A stretch of 64,000 nt of DNA from ZC4RG29 sp964521255 (GCA_964521255.1 CAZFRM010000014.1:62001-126000); one strand, 5' to 3'. Positions 43,599 to 52,083 are shown, counted from the first letter of the stretch. Notes: generated by a model not told the origin, from the sequence alone. Program-made: numbers and translations.

Positions 43599-44780
43599 AT
43601 GCAGCACATTGAAAAAGTTAAACAGCTCTTCAGTAATCACGAAAAATTAATTACCCGAAAAAACGAACCGTTCCAGGAAAGCAACGGCATTTATCAACGC
43701 TTCAGGTATCCTGTCCTTACCGCAGCGCATACCCCTGTGTTTTGGCGCTACGACCTTGATCCTGTAACAAATCCATTCTTAATGGAACGGCTTGGAATGA
43801 ATGCGGCATTTAATTCCGGTGCAATGGAGTGGAATGGGAAAATAGTGTTGGCAGTTCGCGCTGAGGGTGTAGATCGTAAATCATTTTTTGCAATAGCTGA
43901 AAGTGAAAATGGAATTGACAATTTTCGTTTCTGGGATTTTCCAATCATAATGCCTGAAACCGAAATACCGGATACGAATGTTTATGACATGCGCTTTACT
44001 AAACACGAGGACGGCTGGATTTATGGATTGTTCTGCACAGAAAGAAGAGATCCTAACGCTCCGGACTTCGACCAGTCGGCGGCCAGTGCGCAATGCGGAA
44101 TAGCAAGAACAAAAGATCTGGTGAAATGGGAACGCCTTACGGATTTAATTACGCGCGGAGGGCAACAACGGAACGTCGTTCTTCACCCGGAATTCATCAA
44201 TGGAAAATACGCTATGTACACCCGTCCCCAGGATGGATTTATCGATGCCGGTAAAGGTGGCGGTATTGGCTGGGGATTGTGTGATAATATGGAGAAAGCG
44301 ATCATCAACGACGAAAAGATTATCGAACCGAAGATGTATCACACCATTAAAGAAGTAAAGAACGGTCAGGGACCTGCACCCATTAAAACAACGAAAGGAT
44401 GGTTGCATCTTGCACATGGCGTGCGAAATACTGCAGCAGGCCTGCGTTATGTATTGTATATGTTTATGACCGATCTGAAAGATCCATCAAAGGTGATTCA
44501 CCGTCCCGGTGGTCATTTCATTGCACCGGAAGGTGACGAACGTGTTGGAGATGTTTCCAACGTTACATTCTCCAATGGTTGGGTGGCAAAAGCGAATGGT
44601 GATGTATTTATTTACTATGGATCATCTGATACACGCATGCATGTTGCTACAACAACTGTTGATAAACTGGTCGACTATTGTATAAATACACCCGAAGATG
44701 ATTTCCGCTCTGCGGCCAGCGTGGCTGTGAGAAGTAAAATGATCGGAAAAAACCTGGAGTGGATGAAAAAGAATTTGTGA
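43599..44780 (+). CDS. 4-O-beta-D-mannosyl-D-glucose phosphorylase, GH130 subfamily 1
   Basis: 393 residues of the five-bladed propeller GH130 family: NAAFNSGAMEWNGKIVLAVRAEG, DTNVYDMRFTKHEDGWIYGLFCTE, and GGQQRNVVLHPEF / YTRPQDGF phosphate and catalytic regions; the end NTAAGLRYVLYMFMTDLKDP is typical of mannosylglucose phosphorylase. It splits mannosyl-glucose with phosphate into alpha-mannose 1-phosphate and glucose in the cytosol. It is followed 12 bases later by the epimerase that makes its substrate. Confidence 0.92.
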   Translation: MQHIEKVKQLFSNHEKLITRKNEPFQESNGIYQRFRYPVLTAAHTPVFWRYDLDPVTNPFLMERLGMNAAFNSGAMEWNGKIVLAVRAEGVDRKSFFAIAESENGIDNFRFWDFPIIMPETEIPDTNVYDMRFTKHEDGWIYGLFCTERRDPNAPDFDQSAASAQCGIARTKDLVKWERLTDLITRGGQQRNVVLHPEFINGKYAMYTRPQDGFIDAGKGGGIGWGLCDNMEKAIINDEKIIEPKMYHTIKEVKNGQGPAPIKTTKGWLHLAHGVRNTAAGLRYVLYMFMTDLKDPSKVIHRPGGHFIAPEGDERVGDVSNVTFSNGWVAKANGDVFIYYGSSDTRMHVATTTVDKLVDYCINTPEDDFRSAASVAVRSKMIGKNLEWMKKNL

Positions 44781-44792
44781 TTCAGAAAATTC

Positions 44793-45992
44793 ATGGAGGC
44801 AAAAACGAAGTCACAATTGGTTCCGGTTGACGAACTGCTGAAGGAACTGAAGGAAAACATTTTTCCATACTGGATAAACAAAATGGTTGATCCCGAGTAT
44901 GGAGGCTTCTATGGAAAACGCGATGGTCATGATGTATTGGAAAAGAATGCCCCAAAAGCAATCATTCTGAACACGCGTATCCTCTGGACTTTCTCCAAAG
45001 CTGCCAGAACTTTTAACGATCCGACGTATTTTCAAGTGGCTGACAGGGCCTATCATTATATCATTCATCACTTTATTGATAAAGTCAACGGTGGTGTTTT
45101 CTGGATGGTTGACTATCAGGGTAACCCACTTCAAAGTAAGAAGCAGGTATATGCGCAGGCATTTGCTCTTTACGCTTTTACGGAATATTACCTTGCGACC
45201 AAAAATGAAGAGAGTTTGAAAGAGGCGATAAAGTTCTTTCATCTCATCGAACGATACAGCTTTGATGCAAAAGAAAATGGCTACTTTGAAGCTTTTGATG
45301 AGCGGTGGAATTTACTGGAAGACTTACGTCTTAGTGATAAAGATGCAAACGCGAAGAAGACGATGAACACCCATCTCCATGTGTTGGAAGCTTACACTGT
45401 TCTTTATCAGGCGTGGAAAGATGACTATCTCGGTAAGCAATTGTATAATCTCATTAAGATTTTTCAGGAAAAGATCATTAACAAAAATTTTCAGTACGAT
45501 TTATTTTTTGATGAGCACTGGAAGTTGCAATCAACAAAGACTTCGTTTGGTCACGATATAGAAGGTAGCTGGTTACTATGTGAAGCTGCATATAGTCTGG
45601 GTGATGAAAGTCTCATCAAGGAAATTCAGGCGTTAGCGATCAGGACAGTAGATAAAACTATTGCCGATGGTCTTGATAAGGATGGCGGACTCATGAATGA
45701 AGTGGAACCGGGTGAGTTTCTTGATGGCGATAAGCACTGGTGGCCTCAAGTCGAGGCTATGGTTGGGTTGGTGAATGCCTGGCAAATTACCAATGATAAA
45801 AAATATTTAGAGAAGACGAATGAGGTTTGGTCTTTCATTAAAAATAATCTCATTGATCATGAACATGGTGAATGGCATTGGATGGTACATCGAAACGGCG
45901 AGGTGAATTACAAGGAAGAAAAAGCGGGGCCATGGAAGTGTCCGTATCACAATGGGAGAGGATTGATTGAAGTTTATAAAAGATTGTCGTAG
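44793..45992 (+). CDS. Cellobiose/mannobiose 2-epimerase (AGE family)
   Basis: 399 residues, (alpha/alpha)6 barrel of the acylglucosamine 2-epimerase superfamily: DPEYGGFYGKRDG, NTRILWTFSKAARTF, NTHLHVLEAYTVLY, SFGHDIEGSWLL and KHWWPQVEAMVGLVNAW with the catalytic histidines, and GPWKCPYHNGRGLIE near the end. It epimerises mannobiose to mannosyl-glucose for the GH130 enzyme just upstream. Confidence 0.93.
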   Translation: MEAKTKSQLVPVDELLKELKENIFPYWINKMVDPEYGGFYGKRDGHDVLEKNAPKAIILNTRILWTFSKAARTFNDPTYFQVADRAYHYIIHHFIDKVNGGVFWMVDYQGNPLQSKKQVYAQAFALYAFTEYYLATKNEESLKEAIKFFHLIERYSFDAKENGYFEAFDERWNLLEDLRLSDKDANAKKTMNTHLHVLEAYTVLYQAWKDDYLGKQLYNLIKIFQEKIINKNFQYDLFFDEHWKLQSTKTSFGHDIEGSWLLCEAAYSLGDESLIKEIQALAIRTVDKTIADGLDKDGGLMNEVEPGEFLDGDKHWWPQVEAMVGLVNAWQITNDKKYLEKTNEVWSFIKNNLIDHEHGEWHWMVHRNGEVNYKEEKAGPWKCPYHNGRGLIEVYKRLS

Positions 45993-46028
45993 CATTTTTT
46001 TTACACTGATTGTGTCATGCGATCCCAT

Positions 46029-46113
46029 CAGGAGGCACCTACAGAGCCGGATAAATCGTATTTGTCTCCGGAAAAAATAACGTAGGTGAATTGTCTCCGT
46101 TAGGAGCCTCCTG
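46029..46113. repeat. Branched palindromic repeat between epimerase and cupin genes
   Basis: Outer arms CAGGAGGC and GCCTCCTG, next CACCTAC with GTAGGTG, and an inner CCGGA/TCCGG form a nested, partly branched hairpin. It fills much of the 157-base gap. No other copy is seen in the window. Confidence 0.6.
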
Positions 46114-46149
46114 AAAACTTTGTTTAATTTGCACCTTACCCAAACTAAT

Positions 46150-46668
46150 ATGAATCTGGATTTCGCTGTTAATGCTGATAAGCAGGAAGTTTTTAAATCA
46201 ATTGAAAAGTATTTGTCATCGTTAAGTCTTTCCTCAGTAGCGAAAGATTTCGATCGCCCATGGGGGGGATTTTTTGTTATTGATGAAAAGCAGGCCAAAG
46301 AATTTGCTTCTATCTTTTTTCCGGATCGTGAGTTTTCTTCCATTCAACTCAACCGTAAACTCAGCCCGAAAATTTTAATCGTTCAACCCAACAAAAGATT
46401 ATCATGGCAATACCATCATCGCCGTTCGGAAATTTGGAAAGTGATTGGCGGAAAAACTGGTGTCATAACCAGTGAAACAGATGCCGAAGGTCCGCTTCAA
46501 ATATTGTCAATCGGAAATGTTATTGAATTAAAGCAAGGTCAACGCCATCGCCTTGTTGGTTTAGAAAGTACCTGGGGTATCATCGCCGAGATCTGGCAAC
46601 ATACCGATACTGAACAACCTTCGGATGAAAATGATATTGTAAGGGTGCAGGATGATTTTGGAAGATAG
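46150..46668 (+). CDS. Cupin-type mannose-6-phosphate isomerase-like protein
   Basis: 172 residues from the ATG giving MNLDFAVNADKQEVF; a TTG ten codons earlier is unlikely. RPWGGFFVIDE, then SPKILIVQPNKRLSWQYHHRRSEIWKVIGG and LKQGQRHRLVGLE and IAEIWQHT...EDDIVRVQDDFGR-like end are the type II phosphomannose isomerase cupin core with its metal-binding histidines. In this cluster it would convert mannose 6-phosphate to fructose 6-phosphate, closing the mannan route; a mannose-1-phosphate mutase is not in the window. Confidence 0.85.
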   Translation: MNLDFAVNADKQEVFKSIEKYLSSLSLSSVAKDFDRPWGGFFVIDEKQAKEFASIFFPDREFSSIQLNRKLSPKILIVQPNKRLSWQYHHRRSEIWKVIGGKTGVITSETDAEGPLQILSIGNVIELKQGQRHRLVGLESTWGIIAEIWQHTDTEQPSDENDIVRVQDDFGR

Positions 46669-46669
46669 A

Positions 46670-46730
46670 TGCCGCTGAGGCACTGAAGCACTGAGAAATT
46701 ATTTTTCAGTGCCTCTGTACCTCAGTGGCA
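46670..46730. repeat. TGCC-CACTGA palindromic repeat, copy a
   Basis: 61 bases. Arms TGCCGCTGAGGCACTGAAGC... and ...GTACCTCAGTGGCA pair over 25 positions with four mismatches around an AT-rich loop. Ends TGCC/GGCA are shared with copies at 47160, 47247 and 61047. It lies 27 bases before the GxxExxY gene. Confidence 0.8.
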
Positions 46731-46757
46731 AGACTGCATTTAACGTTAATCTATTAT

Positions 46758-47156
46758 ATGGAAAGAAAAAAGTACGACCCCTCTCTCTACCCTTTTCAGG
46801 ATCAAACTGAAACTATTATTCTTAAAGGAATTGAAATACACAAAACGCTTGGCGCTGGGTTTCTGGAGATTGTTTACAAAGATGCATTTGAATATGAGTT
46901 CAAGAGTGACTCAATATTTTATGAAAGAGAGAAGGAATATAGGATTACTTATAAAGGTGTTTGTCTGCCCCATCGCTTTTATGCCGACTTTGTGATATTT
47001 GGAAATATTATTCTTGAGATAAAGGCGAAAGAAGGCGGCATTGCTGAAGAAGATTATGCACAAACGTTAAACTACATTCGCTGCGCCGGGTGCAAAGTAG
47101 GTTTGATTCTGAACTTTGGAAAGTCAAGACTTGAAATAAAAAGAGTCGTTTTTTGA
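46758..47156 (+). CDS. GxxExxY protein (PD-(D/E)xK-like)
   Basis: 132 residues from the ATG giving MERKKYDPSLYPFQ; an earlier start at 46725 would overlap the repeat. The naming motif is GAGFLEIVY at residues about 34-42 and the PD-(D/E)xK-like core is YADFVIFGNIILEIKAKEG (D...ExK), followed by YAQTLNYIRCAGCKVGLILNFGK. The fold is nuclease-like but no activity is known. It is bracketed by one palindrome upstream and two downstream, unlike any other gene here. Confidence 0.88.
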   Translation: MERKKYDPSLYPFQDQTETIILKGIEIHKTLGAGFLEIVYKDAFEYEFKSDSIFYEREKEYRITYKGVCLPHRFYADFVIFGNIILEIKAKEGGIAEEDYAQTLNYIRCAGCKVGLILNFGKSRLEIKRVVF

Positions 47157-47159
47157 AAA

Positions 47160-47218
47160 TGCCACTGTGGCACAGAAGCACTGAAAAAATATTTCTGTGT
47201 CTCAGTACTCCAGCGGCA
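47160..47218. repeat. TGCC-CACTGA palindromic repeat, copy b
   Basis: 59 bases starting 4 bases after the GxxExxY stop. Arms pair with several mismatches. Copies b and c, with the preceding TTTTTTGAAAATGC and following GGCAATTTTTAT, are a tandem duplication of about 87 bases that includes the gene's last codons. Confidence 0.75.
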
Positions 47219-47246
47219 ATTTTTATAAAGAGTTGTTTTTTGAAAA

Positions 47247-47307
47247 TGCTACTGGAGGCACAGAAGCACTGAAAAAATATTTTCTGTGTCTCAGAGCTTC
47301 AGTGGCA
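47247..47307. repeat. TGCC-CACTGA palindromic repeat, copy c
   Basis: 61 bases, the second unit of the tandem pair; ends 5 bases before the stop of the permease transcribed toward it. Probably acts as terminator for both directions. Confidence 0.75.
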
Positions 47308-47311
47308 ATTT

Positions 47312-49768
47312 TTATTCATACTTCAATGACTTCACCGGATTTGACAATGCTGTTCTGAGTGATTGAGCACAAACTATTAGAATGGTGGTGATGAAGAGAA
47401 CGATAACAGGTACAATAAACATCCACCATTGTAAACGAATATGGTAAGCAAAATTATCCAGCCAGTAATCAGCAGTATAGTAAGCTAATGGACTTGCTAT
47501 CAAAGATGCTATCATCATCAAGATGGCGTATTCACGCGACAACAAAATAAGAATGTTCGAAGCAGAAGCACCTAAAACTTTTCGTATACCAATTTCCTTA
47601 ATTCGTTTGGATACGTTCAATGAGACAAGTCCAAGTACACCGGTAAGTACAATGATAAGCATCAGGACGGTAGCTATTGTAGAAGCCCTCTTTAGTTGTA
47701 ATTCAGTAGCATAAAACATTTGTAATCTTTCATCCGCGAAGGTATAGTCGAACGGATCATCCGGAAAAACTTTTTTCCAGATTTGTTCAACTTCTTTGAC
47801 GGAAGCAACAAGGTTTCCCGGCTCAAGCTTAAAGGAAAAATAACGATAGGCTTGAAATTCCTCTGTATGCATAAATACAACGGGCTTAACCGGTTCATGT
47901 AATGATTCATAATTAAAGTCTTCTACAATTCCACCGATTGTGAAAACATTAATACTATCACCTTGAAATTTCACCTTGTCACCAAGATCGACAGACAAAG
48001 CCTTTTGTGCGGTACGATTAATTACCAGTTTGTTGAGTTGTGAACTCGCTAAGAATTCACCTTCGGCTAATTTAATTTCAAATACCTTCAAATAGTCTTC
48101 ATCGGCACTGGTGAGGGATACCCTGGTGCCTTCTTCAGGTGATGTTTCCAAACGATAGACTTGCAAGTCAACAGGACTAAAATTCCACCCTGGTGCGCCC
48201 CAGGATAAAGAAACATCTCTAATCTTTGGTGAGTGGAGAAACTCTTGTTTCGCTGATTCCATTTTTTGAAACCCTTGTTCGTCAAATAACCGGGGAACGG
48301 AAGTAACAATGAGAACGGAAGATTTGTCGAACCCTAAATCTTTTTCCAAAAAGAACGATACTTGTTTAGAGAGAATAATTGCTCCAATAAAAATAAAAAT
48401 GGTGATAAGAAATTGTGTGGTAATGAGGCCCCTTGAAAAATGGGCAGTACCTTTCACTGATTTGAATTTTCCTTTTAGTGAGTCGATGGCTTTTGCGGAA
48501 GATTGATACAGCGCTGGATATAAACCTGCAAATAGTCCAATCAATAATATTCCCATTGCAATCCATGTCCAGATCATTTGATCAAATTGTATTATTGATG
48601 GATATGTCGAATTCAATACTTTTTCAAAGTAATGATGGAGAAATTCATAGCTGATTAAGGCAAGAACACCAGCGACGATGCTATACATCACGGATTCCAA
48701 CAGAAATTGAATAAACACCTGATTCTTCACTCCGCCAATTACCTTGCGTACACCTACCTCTTTTAATCTGGAGAATGAACTGGCAATGGAGATATTAATG
48801 AAATTGGTAACGGCTAATGATAAAATGAAAACAACCACAACAATTAGTGAAACAATCAGTTTTTTTACAACGCCATGGTTTGTAATGAGATAATAATCTT
48901 TGAGGGAATTAAGTTCTACGTTTCTGTTCTCTGCAACGACAGGAGCATTTTCTTTCAATAATTTATTGAGTATAGTCCTGGCTTCTTCAGGATTGCCCTG
49001 TGGAGAGAGTTTAACATAGGAAATAATATCGGTTGCCCATGTGTTGGGATCGGTTTGTGAGAAGAAATCCCTGATGTTTTCTAAGGATAAGAAAACCTGA
49101 GCATCCATGTTCATAAAATCAGAAACCGAATTTTTATCCTGAGGCTCTGCTACAACCGCGGTGATTTTATAGTCCTTTCTTCCTTGTTGTTCGGTTGAAA
49201 CGGAGAGGGTTTCACCTACTACATCTGTCGTTGCAAAATATTGTCGTGCAATTTTGTCTGTAATCACTATTGAATTGGGAGCATCCAGTGGAGTTTTACC
49301 ATCACCATGTAAAACAGAAAATCCAAAAATCTCAATAAAGGAAGGATCACCCACCATACTTTGAATCCTGAAATGCTTGTCATCTTTAGAGATGGTAATG
49401 TTCCGGTCGAAAAAGCGATAGTAATTTTCAAACGTTGTTGGATACCGGTCTATCGCAGTTTTTGCGAGTAGCCCGGGGACAAACCATTCGAAATTTCCGC
49501 GATCAGTTTTGTATTTGCTTTGTAGCAGGTAAAGTCTGTCAATATCTTTCAGGTCCTGGTTGACTTGTAATTCACCATGAATAAAGACACCGATCAACAG
49601 TGCGAATGTAATGCCTACTGCGAGGCACAAAATATTGACGGATGAGTAGAATTTTCTTCTTACGAAATTTCTATACATGATGGTGAAATAATTCCTTAGC
49701 ATATACAAATGGTTTAATTCAATTGAGATTTTTTTTCGTAACACTATTCCCGGCCTGAAGAAGCGCAT
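47312..49768 (-). CDS. MacB-like ABC transporter permease 1 (N-terminal prefix missing)
   Basis: About 818 residues. Begins in the middle of the family's prefix (WNAMRFFRPGIVL), then first membrane segment (SVNILCLAVGITFALLIGVF), the periplasmic MacB core, a three-span FtsX block (EVGVRKVIGGVKNQVFIQFLLES), a second periplasmic segment and a second FtsX block (KEIGIRKVLGASASNILILLS), ending NPVKSLKYE. Upstream homology (RKAKRS) runs to about 49808 and then stops, so the WFCPxxLLEEIEGDLxQ prefix is lost. The real start may be the ATG at 49700-49702 (MLRNYFTIMYRNF). It would form part of an efflux or signalling ABC system. Confidence 0.82.
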   Translation of the reverse strand: MRFFRPGIVLRKKISIELNHLYMLRNYFTIMYRNFVRRKFYSSVNILCLAVGITFALLIGVFIHGELQVNQDLKDIDRLYLLQSKYKTDRGNFEWFVPGLLAKTAIDRYPTTFENYYRFFDRNITISKDDKHFRIQSMVGDPSFIEIFGFSVLHGDGKTPLDAPNSIVITDKIARQYFATTDVVGETLSVSTEQQGRKDYKITAVVAEPQDKNSVSDFMNMDAQVFLSLENIRDFFSQTDPNTWATDIISYVKLSPQGNPEEARTILNKLLKENAPVVAENRNVELNSLKDYYLITNHGVVKKLIVSLIVVVVFILSLAVTNFINISIASSFSRLKEVGVRKVIGGVKNQVFIQFLLESVMYSIVAGVLALISYEFLHHYFEKVLNSTYPSIIQFDQMIWTWIAMGILLIGLFAGLYPALYQSSAKAIDSLKGKFKSVKGTAHFSRGLITTQFLITIFIFIGAIILSKQVSFFLEKDLGFDKSSVLIVTSVPRLFDEQGFQKMESAKQEFLHSPKIRDVSLSWGAPGWNFSPVDLQVYRLETSPEEGTRVSLTSADEDYLKVFEIKLAEGEFLASSQLNKLVINRTAQKALSVDLGDKVKFQGDSINVFTIGGIVEDFNYESLHEPVKPVVFMHTEEFQAYRYFSFKLEPGNLVASVKEVEQIWKKVFPDDPFDYTFADERLQMFYATELQLKRASTIATVLMLIIVLTGVLGLVSLNVSKRIKEIGIRKVLGASASNILILLSREYAILMMIASLIASPLAYYTADYWLDNFAYHIRLQWWMFIVPVIVLFITTILIVCAQSLRTALSNPVKSLKYE

Positions 49769-49940
49769 CGCATTCCATATCAAACTTCGTTTTGCTTTGC
49801 GTCTGCATACGTAGCAGTCGTTGTGCTGTTGCCTCTGTTAATTGACAAAAGATGCAAAACGAATTGCACAATGCAGGCCATTACTTATAGTTTGTTGGCG
49901 ACTGGCTTATTTATGTAAACTCTAAATTCTGTGGATTTTG

Positions 49941-50170
49941 TCAGGTGTCCCAAATCCTGATTATGCTAATAGTTTTAGAGTCATCGGTGTAGAATAACTT
50001 ATAACTCTTTATCACTTTAACGGAAACTCTGATACGAGTTTTGCTGCTTCGTTGAAAAGTGCATCAAGTTTTTTACTGTACGAGTCGCTCTTGTTTTTTT
50101 CAATCCAAAATTTATAAATTTCATATCTGTCTCGGATTGATGTTTTCGTCCACTCTATTTTTCGAGCCAT
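49941..50170 (-). pseudogene. RelE/ParE-type toxin, decayed
   Basis: ATG at 50168-50170 gives MARKIEWTKTSIRDRYEIYKF...EAAKLVSEFPLK then TGA (52 residues). In another frame the sequence continues as VKVIKSYKLFYTDDSKTISIIRIWDT, the unmistakable toxin C-terminus, and ends at TGA where CGA (Arg) is expected. A segment of roughly 10-15 codons between the two is missing. It overlaps the antitoxin gene by 16 bases. Confidence 0.75.
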
Positions 50171-50391
50171 TCCTTAATCATGTTTTCAGCGGCCTCAGAT
50201 GAGTAGACACGTCTCTCCTTTACGTCCTTCAGTCCATCGGTAACGGCGCTCCTTTCAGTATCGGTAAGTCTGTAGATAGAATCCATTTCAGACTCAATAT
50301 TTACCAGTTTGTAAATCTCCTCAAGGATCAATTCATCAGTTATGGCGGTCACTTTATTGATTATCTGCAATTTGAGCTCGGTCAATGACAT
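50155..50391 (-). CDS. RelB/ParD-type antitoxin-like protein
   Basis: 78 residues: MSLTELKLQIINKVTAITDELILEEIYKLV... to AENMIKEWLEK, the all-helical pattern of small antitoxins of the addiction-module family in Bacteroidota. It overlaps the start of the broken toxin. The antitoxin itself is intact. Confidence 0.72.
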   Translation of the reverse strand: MSLTELKLQIINKVTAITDELILEEIYKLVNIESEMDSIYRLTDTERSAVTDGLKDVKERRVYSSEAAENMIKEWLEK

Positions 50392-50571
50392 ACCTGTAGA
50401 TTTTAATATACTAATATCGGTTTAGTTTCTGTTCAAAACAAACTTGCCGCTTTGCAATAAATCGCCCAGCAGAAAGGAACTATTAAAAAACTATAACAAA
50501 CCTAAACATCAAAAAACTCATGCTTAGCAAAGATTATGATAAAGCGGATTCGCTATCGCGACCTAATTGTT

Positions 50572-50688
50572 TTAATTTCCGGCAAAGCCAATTGCATCAT
50601 AACAGGCGATCCTGATTTGCAGATTCTCAATCCGTTTGAAAACATTCCCATCATTTCACCCAAAGAGTTTTTAGATCGTTTTTCATGA
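50572..50688 (+). pseudogene. 3' remnant of a PIN-domain toxin gene
   Basis: Encodes GKANCIITGDPDLQILNPFE...PKEFLDRFS, which matches, residue for residue over most of its length, the end of the intact PIN toxin at 60246-60650 (GKANCIVTGDPDLQILNPFK). The rest of that gene and its antitoxin are absent. It lies between two permease genes. Confidence 0.8.
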
Positions 50689-50715
50689 CCTGAATGGCAC
50701 GATGAAATTCTGTTG

Positions 50716-52083
50716 TTATTCATACTTCAGACTTTCAGCAGGATTTTTTAGCGCTATAGAAATTGACACAACAGAAACTAAATTGAACAAAGCAGATTCC
50801 GTCAACACCTGGAATAATAATTCGAATCGTGAAGCTCCCACTACTTTTCTTACTCCAATTTCTTTAATCTTTTCCGTTGCTATGGCTGTCGAAAGATTGA
50901 TGTAATTGAACCAGGCAATAACGATGATGAGAACAGCCAGGACAATCAGGGCATATACCAATACGTTGCTTCCATTGATTTCTAACTCATCGGAAAGATG
51001 AGAATGTAAATGAATGTCTTCAAGACCCTGTAAGTGAAATGTGCTTGCTTGTCCGTAGTCATCCTTGTTGATTTTTAAGTCATTATTTATGCGCGCAAGT
51101 TCATTCAATTTATTTTCCAAAAGGGAAGTTGTTGTTCCTTCCTGCAAGGAAATGTACACCTTGCCGGCCCAATCCCAAAAGCCGGTTTGTCCATTCCAGA
51201 AATTGGTTTCATTAGCAGGTGCGTGAATGAGTATGTCAAACTTAAGATGAGAATTGCCCGGCACATCTTTTATTATTCCGGTAATGGTGTAGCGATAACG
51301 TTGTTCACCGTCATTCGTTTCAAGAATTTTTCCGATAGCATCGTCATTAAAATACTGATGAGCCATCGTTTCAGAAATCACGGCTGAAAGAGGATTTTTC
51401 AGTACCAGGGTACGATCGCCCTCCAGTAATGGGAATGAGAATACATTAAAGAATGAATTGTCGGTAGAAATTCCCTTGTATTCCTCAACGGGCTGCAATT
51501 GATGTTTCCCATCCTCTATTCGAACAAATGTGTTATCCGGATTGAAACTTGCAACACGGGTAGCGGCATTTACTTCCGGGAATTCTTCGCTCAACGATTT
51601 TAGTATTCCTTCATACGTACTCGCTTCATGGGTAATAACCTGATTTTGTAGCGTTACCCTGGTACTTACGCGGTAAATGCTGGGAGCATTCAGATGGAAG
51701 TTGTCGTAGCTGAACTCATAGCGAACAAACAGTAAAATGAGAACGCACGCTGTCATCGCTACTGAAAGCCCCAGGACATTGATAAAAGAAAACACTTTAT
51801 TTTTTACCATCTTTCTTGAAGCGAGTACGAGATAAGCTTTTACCATATATATGGAGTTTAGTTCAACTGAGAATTTATTTCTCAATACAATCCCCGGCCT
51901 GAAGAAACGGATCGAGTTCCAGATCAACCTTCTCCTGGCTTTTCTTTCTCCAAAGTTTTTTACATCTTTTTCAAACTTTTGAACCAGATCTCCTTCAATT
52001 TCTTCTAACAATTCGAACGGACAGAACCAGCGGAGGAAGCGGGAGGTAAAACGGGAAGAGTATTTCTTTTCTACCTCATTCAT
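50716..52083 (-). CDS. MacB-like permease 2, internally deleted
   Basis: 455 residues. Prefix (FLRWFCPFELLEEIEGDLVQKFEKDVKNFG) intact, first membrane span and periplasmic core intact, the first FtsX block begins (KEIGVRKVVGASRFELLFQVLTESALFNLVSVV) and then jumps to SISIALKNPAESLKYE, the family C-terminus. About 400 residues, including the second periplasmic part and FtsX block, are gone, with the frame kept. It overlaps the stop of permease 3 by 8 bases. A functional transporter is doubtful. Confidence 0.8.
   Translation of the reverse strand: MNEVEKKYSSRFTSRFLRWFCPFELLEEIEGDLVQKFEKDVKNFGERKARRRLIWNSIRFFRPGIVLRNKFSVELNSIYMVKAYLVLASRKMVKNKVFSFINVLGLSVAMTACVLILLFVRYEFSYDNFHLNAPSIYRVSTRVTLQNQVITHEASTYEGILKSLSEEFPEVNAATRVASFNPDNTFVRIEDGKHQLQPVEEYKGISTDNSFFNVFSFPLLEGDRTLVLKNPLSAVISETMAHQYFNDDAIGKILETNDGEQRYRYTITGIIKDVPGNSHLKFDILIHAPANETNFWNGQTGFWDWAGKVYISLQEGTTTSLLENKLNELARINNDLKINKDDYGQASTFHLQGLEDIHLHSHLSDELEINGSNVLVYALIVLAVLIIVIAWFNYINLSTAIATEKIKEIGVRKVVGASRFELLFQVLTESALFNLVSVVSISIALKNPAESLKYE

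Noticed and set aside
47158..47310. CRISPR-like spaced repeats after the GxxExxY gene
   Set aside because: Only two units, each a palindrome of about 60 bp, with no short spacers and no cas genes.
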